This document shows positions 33,739-41,688 of a stretch of DNA of 48,687 nt, piece by piece. The position numbers and the translations under genes are program-made. Numbering within the stretch: the first letter of the stretch is position 1; each line of letters begins with the position of its first letter. The stretch spans positions 1-48,687 of the forward strand of contig JBBQSF010000006.1 of assembly GCA_038214085.1 (NCBI GenBank), given 5' to 3'. The stretch comes from JBBQSF01 sp038214085. GTDB lineage: Bacteria; Bacteroidota; Bacteroidia; Bacteroidales; CG2-30-32-10. The notes under the pieces are model-generated. The model was given only the letters and a program-made list of their open reading frames with translations, did no database searches and had not been told where the DNA came from.

Positions 33739-35289
33739 TTATATCTTTATTTCTTCATCTTCTTTGTTAAAGAAGCGGTATTCAAGAAAATGATACGACG
33801 ACATCGGAATAATTTTAATAGGCTTTTTAAATTTTAAATACCATTTGGTTTTTATAGAGAATAATCCCTTAGTTAAATATGCGTATATATATGGATGTAC
33901 GCACATTTTAATGGATTTTTCATTCTGATTTTGTAATAAATATCGAATGTTATTTTCAATATCATCAATTAAAATTATACTTGCCTTAATTTCGCCTGAA
34001 CCATCACATACAGGACATTTTTCAACAGTTTCAATATTGGTTTCAGGGCGAACGCGCTGACGGGTAATCTGAACCAGTCCAAATTTACTAGGAGGAAGAA
34101 TGGTGTGTTTGGCACGATCGTTTTTCATTTCATCGCGCATTTTTTCGTACAACTTTCTGCGGTTCATACCTTCGTGAAGGTCGATAAAATCCACAACAAT
34201 AATTCCACCCATATCCCTAAGCCTTAATTGACGGGCAACTTCCGATGCTGCTTCCAGATTTACATCGAGTGCATTTTGCTCCTGATTGTTTTCTGAATTG
34301 GTACGGTGACCGCTGTTCACATCAATAACATGCATTGCTTCGGTGTGTTCAATAATCAAGTATGATCCGCTCTTTACCGAAACATTTTTACCAAAGGAAG
34401 TTTTGATTTGTTTATCAATACCAAAGTGCTCAAAAACCGGAATTTTTCCTTTATAGAGTTTAACAATGTCAATCTTATCAGGAGCAATCGTGCGGATGTA
34501 GTTTTTTATTTCATCAAAAAGCGTTGCATCATTTACGATTACGCTGTTAAAACTTTCGTTCAGTAAATCGCGGAGTATTGCAGATGTCCGGTTCAGTTCA
34601 CCCAAAAGCTTAAATGGTGGTTTGGCTGTAGAAAGTATATTCATGCACGATTCCCATTTTTCAATGAGGGTACGCAAATCAGAATCCAGTTCTGCAACCA
34701 GTTTGTTTTCAGCAACAGTACGAATAATTACACCAAAGTTTTTAGGTTTAATGCTTTGAACCAAACGTTTTAACCTATTGCGTTCTTCAAGGCTTTTGAT
34801 TTTCTGTGAAACGGAAATACGATCCGAAAAAGGAACCAAAACCAGAAAACGACCGGCAAAAGATATTTCCGAACTTATTCTCGGTCCTTTAGTTGAAATA
34901 GGTTCTTTTGCAATTTGAACAATAATATTCTGATTGGTAGCAATTACATTTGAAATTCTTCCTGTTTTCTCAATGTCTTTTTCGAGTTGAAATTTTTCGA
35001 GCGAAACAAAGTTTTGTTTTCCTGAAGATATAAGTTTAATGTACTTATTCTGGGAGAGAATTTGCGTTCCCAAATCGAGATAATGCAAAAAAGCATCCTT
35101 TTCATATCCAACATCTACAAAGGCTGCATTAAGTCCCGGAATAATTTTTTTCACCCTACCCAGATATACATCACCTACAGAATAATTGTTGCCGCTCTTG
35201 TCCTGATTGATTTCTACAAGGCGTTTGTCTTCCAAAAGTGCGATCGACACTTCACCTTGGTTTGAATCGATAATTAATTCTTTGTTCAC
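33739..35289 (-). CDS. rng: Ribonuclease G/E family endoribonuclease
   Basis: A 516-residue protein with an RNase G-like layout and no long RNase E scaffold tail. An S1 RNA-binding domain sits at about 36-120 (V-G-D-V-Y-L-G-R-V, A-F-V-D-V-G). The catalytic core carries D of H-V-I-D-V-N-S-G near 320-330 and I-V-V-D-F-I-D near 365-371, the magnesium-binding aspartates. The Zn-link C-P-V-C-D-G-S-G near 425 is present. It processes rRNA and mRNA ends. The start codon is GTG. A 43-bp palindrome (35339-35381) lies about 50 bp upstream. Confidence 0.9.
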   Translation of the reverse strand: MNKELIIDSNQGEVSIALLEDKRLVEINQDKSGNNYSVGDVYLGRVKKIIPGLNAAFVDVGYEKDAFLHYLDLGTQILSQNKYIKLISSGKQNFVSLEKFQLEKDIEKTGRISNVIATNQNIIVQIAKEPISTKGPRISSEISFAGRFLVLVPFSDRISVSQKIKSLEERNRLKRLVQSIKPKNFGVIIRTVAENKLVAELDSDLRTLIEKWESCMNILSTAKPPFKLLGELNRTSAILRDLLNESFNSVIVNDATLFDEIKNYIRTIAPDKIDIVKLYKGKIPVFEHFGIDKQIKTSFGKNVSVKSGSYLIIEHTEAMHVIDVNSGHRTNSENNQEQNALDVNLEAASEVARQLRLRDMGGIIVVDFIDLHEGMNRRKLYEKMRDEMKNDRAKHTILPPSKFGLVQITRQRVRPETNIETVEKCPVCDGSGEIKASIILIDDIENNIRYLLQNQNEKSIKMCVHPYIYAYLTKGLFSIKTKWYLKFKKPIKIIPMSSYHFLEYRFFNKEDEEIKI

Positions 35290-35338
35290 AGAGGGTAAAA
35301 TTCAAATTTCCGAAACGGATATGGTTTAATGTGTAAAA

Positions 35339-35381
35339 CCAAATAATTATACATTGCAAGTTGCATTATATAATTATTTGG
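35339..35381 (-). promoter_or_regulatory. 43-bp hairpin between the mini ribosomal protein gene and rng
   Basis: CCAAATAATTATA (35339-35351) and its exact reverse complement (35369-35381) form a 13-bp perfect stem; inside, TGCAA/TTGCA can extend the pairing. Read on the minus strand it follows the 29-codon gene and is trailed by GGTTTTAC, so it could be a weak terminator; equally it could lie in the rng leader. It is AT-rich, so thermal stability is modest. Confidence 0.55.
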
Positions 35382-35417
35382 AAATTAAAAGAATAAACGG
35401 ATTAAATAATGAAAAGA

Positions 35418-35507
35418 CTATTTCTTTTTGTGTCTGTTCTTTCTTAAGCGTTTTTTACGTTTGTGAGTTGACATTTTATGTCTTTTTCTCTTTTTACCGC
35501 TTGGCAT
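35418..35507 (-). CDS. 29-residue basic ribosomal protein (COX24/mS38-like)
   Basis: A tiny gene starting M-P-S-G-K-K-R-K-R-H-K-M and ending K-N-R-H-K-K-K. The H-K-x-x-x-H-K-R-K-K-R-L-R-K-N-R core is the AURKAIP1/COX24 C-terminal motif, known from mitochondrial small-subunit protein mS38 and conserved as a stand-alone mini-protein across Bacteroidota. About half its residues are Lys or Arg, which fits burial in rRNA. It lies between the HU and RNase G genes on the same strand, 33 bp after HU, a good context for a translation-linked gene. Easily missed by gene finders because of its length. Confidence 0.88.
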   Translation of the reverse strand: MPSGKKRKRHKMSTHKRKKRLRKNRHKKK

Positions 35508-35540
35508 ATCTTAAATTATTAAATGATTTTAAAATTTCAA

Positions 35541-35825
35541 TTATTTAATGTTTTTCTTAACATCAATAACAAATGTTTTTGCTGGCTTAAATGCAGGGAT
35601 ATTATGAGCCGGGATAATTATAGTAGTGTTTTTCGAAATATTTCTTCCTGTTTTTTCTGCACGTTTTTTAACAATAAAACTACCAAAGCCTCTGAGGTAA
35701 ACATTATCACCTTTTGCTAACGATGCCTTTACTGAATTCATGAATGCTTCAACAGTTGTTTGAACTGTAACTTTTTCTATACCTGTCTTTGTGGCAATTG
35801 ATGCTACGATTTCTGCTTTTGTCAT
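35541..35825 (-). CDS. HU-family DNA-binding protein
   Basis: A 94-residue HU/IHF protein: M-T-K-A-E-I-V at the start, the G-F-G-S-F dimer core near 46-50 and the DNA-binding arm R-N-I-S-K-N-T-T-I-I-I-P-A near 61-73 with the P-A-F-K-P-A-K end. It bends and compacts DNA. A near-consensus promoter (TATCTTTG, 35872-35879 on the minus strand, TGTG 19 bp upstream) gives a leader of about 40 nt. Confidence 0.95.
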   Translation of the reverse strand: MTKAEIVASIATKTGIEKVTVQTTVEAFMNSVKASLAKGDNVYLRGFGSFIVKKRAEKTGRNISKNTTIIIPAHNIPAFKPAKTFVIDVKKNIK

Positions 35826-35871
35826 ATCTTTTAAAAATTATTTAATTAGGTTTTATAACTAAATTGGGGTG

Positions 35872-35879
35872 CAAAGATA
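35872..35879 (-). promoter_or_regulatory. -7 element of the HU gene
   Basis: Minus strand TATCTTTG followed by CA, the strongest form of the Bacteroidota -7 element; TGTG at the -33 position 19 bp upstream is one base from TTTG. Confidence 0.6.
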
Positions 35880-36071
35880 TACTATTTTTGAATTGTGGCA
35901 CATTTTTTTCAAAAAAATTGCAAATTTATTTATTGTAAATTGCAGAGCGACTGCTTTTTATATACGATAACTCCCTTGTATCGCAAGATTAATGTGCTAA
36001 AAACTGCTTTTAAAACTGAATTATTTTACCAGTTGGCAATTATTTTCATTATTTTTTTTTAATATATCTTT

Positions 36072-36079
36072 TATCTTTG
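36072..36079 (+). promoter_or_regulatory. -7 element of the deoxyhypusine synthase-like gene
   Basis: TATCTTTG followed by CA, 18 bp before the ATG at 36098. The position rules out the TTG at 36077, which lies inside the element, as a start. No -33 TTG at the normal distance. Confidence 0.55.
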
Positions 36080-36097
36080 CACATAAATACAATCAAA

Positions 36098-37141
36098 ATG
36101 GAAAAGAAAGATTTTTTAAAAGATACCATTAATCACATTGACATCAAAAAGTATAATGTTGTACCAATGGTTGACGCCATGAATGATATGGCTTTTCAGG
36201 CACGCAATCTTGCTCGTGGTGCAAAAATTTTTGAAATGATGCAAAAAGACAATGATTGTGCTGTTTTTTTAACGCTTGCAGGTTCTCTTATTTCTGCAGG
36301 TTTAAAAATGACCATTGTGGATATGGTGAAAAATAATATGGTAGATGCTATTGTTTCTACAGGTGCCAACATCGTGGATCAGGATTTCTTTGAAGCACTC
36401 GGATTCAAACATTACAAAGGCAGTCCTTTTGTAAACGATGGCGATTTACGCGAATTGATGATCGACAGAATTTACGATACATATATCGACGAAGAAGATC
36501 TTCGCCTTTGCGATGAAACAATTGGAAAAATATGCAATAGCATAGAAGCAAAACCCTACTCATCCCGTGAATTTATCATTGAAATGGGTCGCTATTTGGA
36601 TGAGAATCAGCAGTTTGCTCCTTTCAGAGAGGATTCTGTTGTTTATCAGTGTTATAAAAAAGGTATCCCTATTTTTGTACCTGCATTTTCTGATTGTTCT
36701 GCTGGATTTGGGCTTGTACACCACCAATGGCACAACCCGGGAAAACAGGTTTCTATTGATTCCGCCAGGGATTTTCTTGAAATTACTAAAATAAAAATAA
36801 AAAATCCGAGCACAGGTATATTCATGATTGGTGGAGGTGTGCCTAAGAATTTTGTTCAGGATATTGTCGTTGCGGCAGAAGTTCTTGAATTTGATGTGCC
36901 TATGCATAAATATGCAATTCAAATAACTGTTGCCGACGAACGCGACGGAGCATTATCAGGTTCTACCCTTAAGGAAGCAAGCTCCTGGGGCAAGGTTGAC
37001 ACTACTTACGAACAAATGGTGTTCTCGGAAGCCACTATCGCTATGCCACTGATTGCAGGTTATGCATATCATAGCGGTGCATATAAAGGCAGAGCTGAAA
37101 AACGCTTTAATGATATTTTTGTAGTAGCTGCAGCAAAATAA
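36098..37141 (+). CDS. Deoxyhypusine synthase-like enzyme
   Basis: A 347-residue protein of the deoxyhypusine synthase family from the ATG at 36098. It shows the N-terminal A-R-N-L-A-R-G-A block, the NAD-binding S-T-G-A-N near residue 88 and G-G-G-V-P-K-N-F near 247, and the active-site lysine in E-A-S-S-W-G-K-V near 296, the counterpart of the eukaryotic lysine that carries the aminobutyl group. Bacteria have no eIF5A, so the acceptor must differ: bacterial members are proposed to make homospermidine or to modify another target. No speA/speB genes are adjacent. Confidence 0.82.
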   Translation: MEKKDFLKDTINHIDIKKYNVVPMVDAMNDMAFQARNLARGAKIFEMMQKDNDCAVFLTLAGSLISAGLKMTIVDMVKNNMVDAIVSTGANIVDQDFFEALGFKHYKGSPFVNDGDLRELMIDRIYDTYIDEEDLRLCDETIGKICNSIEAKPYSSREFIIEMGRYLDENQQFAPFREDSVVYQCYKKGIPIFVPAFSDCSAGFGLVHHQWHNPGKQVSIDSARDFLEITKIKIKNPSTGIFMIGGGVPKNFVQDIVVAAEVLEFDVPMHKYAIQITVADERDGALSGSTLKEASSWGKVDTTYEQMVFSEATIAMPLIAGYAYHSGAYKGRAEKRFNDIFVVAAAK

Positions 37142-37183
37142 TTGATAAAAAATACATTATTATAATAGGTCGATTTTTTTTAA

Positions 37184-37191
37184 TACTTTTG
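37184..37191 (+). promoter_or_regulatory. -7 element before the glycosyltransferase gene
   Basis: TACTTTTG matches TAnnTTTG, 17 bp before the ATG at 37209. No -33 TTG seen. Confidence 0.4.
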
Positions 37192-37208
37192 TCCAATAGG
37201 CTTAACCA

Positions 37209-37955
37209 ATGCAAATGTCTGATAGTCTTGTTATAATACCCACATATAAGGAAAAAGAGAATATCGAAAAGATAATCCGCAAGGTTTTTTCTCTTTCTAA
37301 GGAATTCCATGTCCTTATTATCGAAGATAATTCGCCAGATGGTACTGCCGATATTGTCAGAAGTCTTATACCTGAATTTTCTGAAAAGCTCTTTATGGAA
37401 GAGCGAAAAGGCAAACTTGGACTGGGTACGGCATACATTCATGGCTTTAAATGGGCTCTTGCTCACAACTATCAATTTATTTTCGAAATGGATGCTGATT
37501 TTTCGCATAACCCTAAAGATCTAATAAAACTTTATAATGCTTGTACCACAAAAAATGCAGATGTGGCTATCGGCTCAAGATATATTAAAGGTGTAAATGT
37601 GGTAAACTGGCCAATGGGAAGGGTTTTGATGTCGTATTATGCTTCTGCTTATGTGCGCTTTATAACACGGATGAAAATTCGTGATACCACTGCCGGATTT
37701 ATTTGCTATAAACAGGAAGTGCTTAAAGCAATTAATCTTGATAAAATCCGCTTTACGGGATATGCTTTCCAGATTGAAATGAAATTTACTGCCTGGAAAC
37801 TCCGTTTTAAACTATACGAAGAACCCATAATTTTTACCGACCGTACCGAAGGACAATCCAAAATGAGCAAAGGAATATTTAAAGAAGCCATTTTGGGAGT
37901 AATCAGTCTGCGATTGAAAAGTCTTTTTAAAAAATATAAGCGCTGTGGAGAATAA
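37209..37955 (+). CDS. Polyprenyl-phosphate mannosyl/glucosyl transferase (DPM1-like GT2)
   Basis: A 248-residue GT-A enzyme without membrane helices. Motifs: I-P-T-Y-K-E-K-E-N-I near 10-19, E-D-N-S-P-D-G-T near 38-45, the metal-binding D-A-D in E-M-D-A-D-F-S-H near 95-102, G-S-R-Y near 122 and the Q-x-E-M-K region near 190. It transfers a hexose from a nucleotide sugar to a lipid phosphate for use outside the membrane. The length and lack of a C-terminal anchor fit the soluble DPM1 type. It is 21 bp upstream of pyrC. Confidence 0.87.
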   Translation: MQMSDSLVIIPTYKEKENIEKIIRKVFSLSKEFHVLIIEDNSPDGTADIVRSLIPEFSEKLFMEERKGKLGLGTAYIHGFKWALAHNYQFIFEMDADFSHNPKDLIKLYNACTTKNADVAIGSRYIKGVNVVNWPMGRVLMSYYASAYVRFITRMKIRDTTAGFICYKQEVLKAINLDKIRFTGYAFQIEMKFTAWKLRFKLYEEPIIFTDRTEGQSKMSKGIFKEAILGVISLRLKSLFKKYKRCGE

Positions 37956-37976
37956 CCTTTTCTCATCTCATGCCTT

Positions 37977-39335
37977 ATGAACTATGCAATTATCAACGGA
38001 ACTATAGTAAACGAATCGGAAGTGTTTTCTGCCGATTTAAGTATTGTAAATGGTGTTATTGCTGAAATCTCAAGAGAGGGAATTGATTCGTCCAGACTTA
38101 ATTCACGGTTTTATGATAAAATTATTGATGCCCAAGGAAAACATATTTTCCCCGGAGTGATTGATGATCAGGTACATTTTCGTGAACCCGGACTTACCCA
38201 TAAAGGAGATATTTATTCTGAATCAAGAGCTGCTGTTGCAGGAGGCGTTACTTCATTTATGGATATGCCCAATGTTTCGCCACCCACGCTTAATTCTGAA
38301 CTTCTCGAAGAACGAAATAAAATTGCAGCAGCAAAATCTTTGGCAAATTACTCCTTTTATATGGGCGTATCAAACGAAAACCTGAAAGAAGTTCTATCTA
38401 TAGATTATACAAATACTTGTGGCGTTAAAATATTTTTAGGCTCCTCTACAGGGGACCTTCTTGTAAACAATCAGGAAGTGTTGAACAAAATATTTTCTTC
38501 TCTTAAATGTTTGATAGCAGTTCATTGCGAAGATGATCATATTATTTCTGAAAATCTTAAAAAAGCAGTTTCCGTTTATGGAGATAATATTCCCTTTAAA
38601 GCTCATGCCGAAATAAGGAATACGGAAGCTTGTTACAAATCTTCAAGTTTTGCTGTAAATCTTGCCAAAAAATATGGAACCCGCTTGCATGTTCTGCATA
38701 TTTCCAGTGCAGCAGAAATGGAATTGTTTGAAGATAATACTCCTTTAGAAGAAAAAAAAATAACAGCAGAAGTCTGCATCCATCATTTGTGGTTTTCTGA
38801 AAAAGATTATGAAACAAAAGGTGCTCTGATCAAATGGAATCCTTCCATAAAATCAGAAAACGATAGGCAGAAACTTTTTCAAGCTTTACTAAATGGCAAA
38901 ATTGATGTGGTAGCTACGGACCATGCACCGCATACCATTGATGAAAAAAAACGCACTTATTTGCAATGCCCCAGCGGCGGCCCTATGGTTCAGCATTCTT
39001 TTGTTGCAATGCTTGAATTTTATCAAAAGGGATTAATTTCATTGCCCGAAATTGCAAAACTCATGTCGCACAATCCTGCAATTTGTTTTAAAATAAAGAA
39101 TAGGGGTTTTATTCGCGAAAACTATTATGCTGATATTGCAATTGTTGATTTGAATAAAAAATGGATGGTACAACCCGAGAATATTCTTTATAAATGTGGC
39201 TGGTCACCTTTTACCGGAATTGAGTTTAATTCGCAGGTTACACATACTTTTGTGAGCGGAAATCTGGTTTACGAATATGGCACTTTTAATGAAAATTATT
39301 CTGGACTGAGGCTTAAATTTAACAACCCGGCATAA
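37977..39335 (+). CDS. pyrC: Dihydroorotase, class I-type
   Basis: A 452-residue amidohydrolase. The metal site begins D-D-Q-V-H-F-R-E-P-G near 62-71; G-V-K-I-F-L-G-S near 142-149 holds the carboxylated lysine; H-C-E-D near 181, H-I-S-S near 240 and T-D-H-A-P-H near 312-317 complete it. The usual H-x-H at the first motif reads V-H-F, with one His only, as in a number of Bacteroidota enzymes. It closes carbamoyl-aspartate to dihydroorotate in pyrimidine synthesis. It abuts the DUF4296 gene by one base. Confidence 0.88.
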   Translation: MNYAIINGTIVNESEVFSADLSIVNGVIAEISREGIDSSRLNSRFYDKIIDAQGKHIFPGVIDDQVHFREPGLTHKGDIYSESRAAVAGGVTSFMDMPNVSPPTLNSELLEERNKIAAAKSLANYSFYMGVSNENLKEVLSIDYTNTCGVKIFLGSSTGDLLVNNQEVLNKIFSSLKCLIAVHCEDDHIISENLKKAVSVYGDNIPFKAHAEIRNTEACYKSSSFAVNLAKKYGTRLHVLHISSAAEMELFEDNTPLEEKKITAEVCIHHLWFSEKDYETKGALIKWNPSIKSENDRQKLFQALLNGKIDVVATDHAPHTIDEKKRTYLQCPSGGPMVQHSFVAMLEFYQKGLISLPEIAKLMSHNPAICFKIKNRGFIRENYYADIAIVDLNKKWMVQPENILYKCGWSPFTGIEFNSQVTHTFVSGNLVYEYGTFNENYSGLRLKFNNPA

Positions 39336-39336
39336 C

Positions 39337-39702
39337 ATGAAGAAATTATTAATCATTCCTATAATTTTATTGGTTTTTGCTTCATGCTCCAAAAAGGCAG
39401 AAAAATCGGGGAAACCCGAAACCGATAACAAAGAAATAATTTCTTCAACCAAAATGACTAGTTTGCTTATTGATGTGTTACTCACCGAAAGTGCTGTTAT
39501 GGGAAAACAACTTCAATACAATGATGCCAAATACTACACAAAAAAGTATTACAATTATACATTTAAAAGTAATGGTGTTACCTTCCAGCAATTCGATAAA
39601 AGTTTGGATTATTATGCATCACACTCTGATGAGTTCGGTGTAATCATGGGCAACGTGGTGGATTCTTTGAGCTTAATGCAAAGTAAGATAAGTAACCAAT
39701 AA
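39337..39702 (+). CDS. DUF4296 lipoprotein
   Basis: A 121-residue protein with a lipobox (L-V-F-A-S-C, Cys near residue 17). The body matches the DUF4296 family, seen as small lipoproteins after pyrC/glycosyltransferase genes in many Bacteroidota: M-T-S-L-L-I-D-V-L-L-T-E-S, Y-Y-N-Y-T-F-K-S-N-G-V, F-D-K-S-L-D-Y-Y. Function unknown. It directly follows pyrC and converges with the next gene with a five-base gap. Confidence 0.8.
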   Translation: MKKLLIIPIILLVFASCSKKAEKSGKPETDNKEIISSTKMTSLLIDVLLTESAVMGKQLQYNDAKYYTKKYYNYTFKSNGVTFQQFDKSLDYYASHSDEFGVIMGNVVDSLSLMQSKISNQ

Positions 39703-39707
39703 ATTTA

Positions 39708-40799
39708 TTATACAAACTGTTCGCCTTTTTCAACTCTTACATCATTCACAAACTGTCGGATCTGTTGTTCGTCAGTTTTTTTGCAGATCAGCAAAATATT
39801 ATCAGATTCAACCACGATAAAATCATTTAATCCCTGCATTACCACAAGTTTATCATTGGGCATGTTTACAATACAATTTTTTGAATCATAAATAAGGACA
39901 TTTTTACCAACTATTGTGTTGCCATCATTGTTCTTTTCGCGTGTATCGTATAGTGAGCCCCAAGTCCCAAGATCCGACCATCCAAAATCAGATTGCAGCA
40001 CGTACACATTGACTGCTTTTTCCATAACGCCATAGTCAATTGAAATGTTTTTGCAAATGGCATAGGCGGTTTTGATAAAACTTTTTTCTTTGGGAGTATT
40101 GTAACTTTTTATTCCATCCTTAAAAATTTGTCCTATTTCAGGAAGATAGTTTTCAAAAGCTGCAATAATGTTTTTTGCCTGCCATATAAAAATTCCTGCA
40201 TTCCAAAGAAAATCGCCACTTTTGAGAAATTGTTTTGCCATTTCGAGAACAGGTTTCTCGGTAAAAGTTTTAACTTTTCTCAAACGGTCATCCTTTGGAT
40301 ATACACTTTCCGCACAAAACTGTATGTATCCGTATCCCGTATCGGGTCGGCTGGGTTTTATCCCTAGAGTTAGTAACCAGTCATGTTTTGCTGAAGCTTC
40401 AAGCGCAGAATTAATAATTTCAGTAAAACGCTCTTCTTTAAGAATGATATGATCCGAAGGTGCAACGACAATGTTGGCATCAGGGTTTTTTGCATAAATT
40501 TTATAACTTGCATAAGCTATACAGGGTGCTGTGTTTCTACGAGAAGGTTCGCTGATAATTTGTTCATCAGCAATGCCATGTAGTTGTTCTTTTACAAGAC
40601 TATGATATATTTCATTTGTAACAACATATATTTTTTCTTTGTCGCAAATTTTTAAAAAGCGGTTATATGTTTGTTGTATCAGGGTTTGTCCGGTGCCTAA
40701 AATATCAATGAATTGCTTTGGGTGCGAAGTTCTGCTGATAGGCCAAAATCGAGTACCAATTCCTCCGGCCATAATAACACAAAAGTTATTTTTATTCAT
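39708..40799 (-). CDS. manC: Mannose-1-phosphate guanylyltransferase
   Basis: A 363-residue nucleotidyltransferase making GDP-mannose. The GTP-binding motif reads M-A-G-G-I-G-T-R-F-W-P-x-S-R-x-x-x-P-K-Q-F from residue 10; F-T-E-K-P near 177 and G-D-F-L-W-N-A-G-I-F near 193 are also typical, as is the F-G-W-S-D-L-G-T-W block near 270. The C-terminal isomerase half of bifunctional ManC/AlgA is missing, so it is the single-function form. GDP-mannose would supply the nearby DPM1-like transferase. Confidence 0.92.
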   Translation of the reverse strand: MNKNNFCVIMAGGIGTRFWPISRTSHPKQFIDILGTGQTLIQQTYNRFLKICDKEKIYVVTNEIYHSLVKEQLHGIADEQIISEPSRRNTAPCIAYASYKIYAKNPDANIVVAPSDHIILKEERFTEIINSALEASAKHDWLLTLGIKPSRPDTGYGYIQFCAESVYPKDDRLRKVKTFTEKPVLEMAKQFLKSGDFLWNAGIFIWQAKNIIAAFENYLPEIGQIFKDGIKSYNTPKEKSFIKTAYAICKNISIDYGVMEKAVNVYVLQSDFGWSDLGTWGSLYDTREKNNDGNTIVGKNVLIYDSKNCIVNMPNDKLVVMQGLNDFIVVESDNILLICKKTDEQQIRQFVNDVRVEKGEQFV

Positions 40800-40856
40800 C
40801 TCTCAGTATTAATTTTGGCAAAAATATAAAAACAATTATGATTTAAGTAAAATAAT

Positions 40857-41477
40857 CTAAGCAGAAAAAGGCATTACCATTATTGATGCGTTAACAAAGT
40901 AGATTTTACCGTTATTTTTACACAAACACTTGTATCTTTTACGCTGCATCTGGCCTTTTTGAAAAACCTTTCCGGCAGAAATACTAAATAATTCATGCTC
41001 CTGTAAATCTGTTAAAGGAACAAGCCCATTAAAAACAGAGTATTTCTGAAGTGCTTTTGTAAGCGCTACATGTGTGTTTCCTGATGCCAATGGTTTGTTA
41101 AAAAATGAAATCAGAGGAACGAGCACATCTTGCGGGAAAACGTCCGGGCTCAGTATAGGTAGAAGCAAATCTCTAAAATGGTTTTTCCAGCGTTTTCCAT
41201 GTGGTTTTCTGCTGAAACTAAACTTCTGCCAGTGCAAAAAATGAGCATATTCGTGCAAAAGGGTGATTAAAAACTCGTATTTATTCAGATTATTGTTGAT
41301 GGTAATTTCAGGTTTTGATTTATTTTGCATAACACGAAAGTCAGCCATTTTGGTGCTTCTTGGCCTGCTTAAAATTATGGTAATTGGGTTGTTAACCAGC
41401 AAAGCTGAAACATACGCAATTGCATGTTCAGGAAGGAATTCAGGAAGTTTTTGAAGGGAAAATATTTTGGCGGGCAT
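40857..41477 (-). CDS. SprT-like zinc metalloprotease-fold protein
   Basis: A 206-residue protein with the zinc motif H-E-Y-A-H (near residue 72) typical of SprT/Spartan-like proteins, followed by K-R-W-K-N-H near 100. The C-terminal Y-K-C-L-C-K-N-N-G-K stretch recalls the zinc-ribbon of SprT but has just two Cys. Function in bacteria is not well established. It is divergent from the MlaE gene across a structured intergenic region. Confidence 0.8.
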   Translation of the reverse strand: MPAKIFSLQKLPEFLPEHAIAYVSALLVNNPITIILSRPRSTKMADFRVMQNKSKPEITINNNLNKYEFLITLLHEYAHFLHWQKFSFSRKPHGKRWKNHFRDLLLPILSPDVFPQDVLVPLISFFNKPLASGNTHVALTKALQKYSVFNGLVPLTDLQEHELFSISAGKVFQKGQMQRKRYKCLCKNNGKIYFVNASIMVMPFSA

Positions 41478-41489
41478 AAAACACTTTAT

Positions 41490-41562
41490 TCGTTTCTTTT
41501 TTATTGAATGTTGGGCAATCGCATTTCTTTTTAAACAAGAAACAGCCCGAAAAAAGAAACGA
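41490..41562. repeat. Nested long inverted repeat between sprT-like and mlaE genes
   Basis: TCGTTTCTTTTTT (41490-41502) is the exact reverse complement of 41550-41562. Inside, GGGC (41513-41516) pairs with GCCC (41545-41548) and TTTCTT (41524-41529) with AAGAAA (41537-41542), giving three nested stems. No U-run follows on either strand, so it is not a classic terminator; it would lie in the leader of the sprT-like mRNA. The remaining sequence to 41688 is AT-rich with a TAAATTTG at 41611-41618. Confidence 0.5.
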
Positions 41563-41688
41563 GAACAAAAGAATGGATAAAAAAATCTTCACTTTTTGGC
41601 GAAACATCTGTAAATTTGCTTTTTTCCTATTAATTAAAACTCAAAAGTACAAAATTTGTTTTTTTCATACAATTTTTATTTAAAATAA

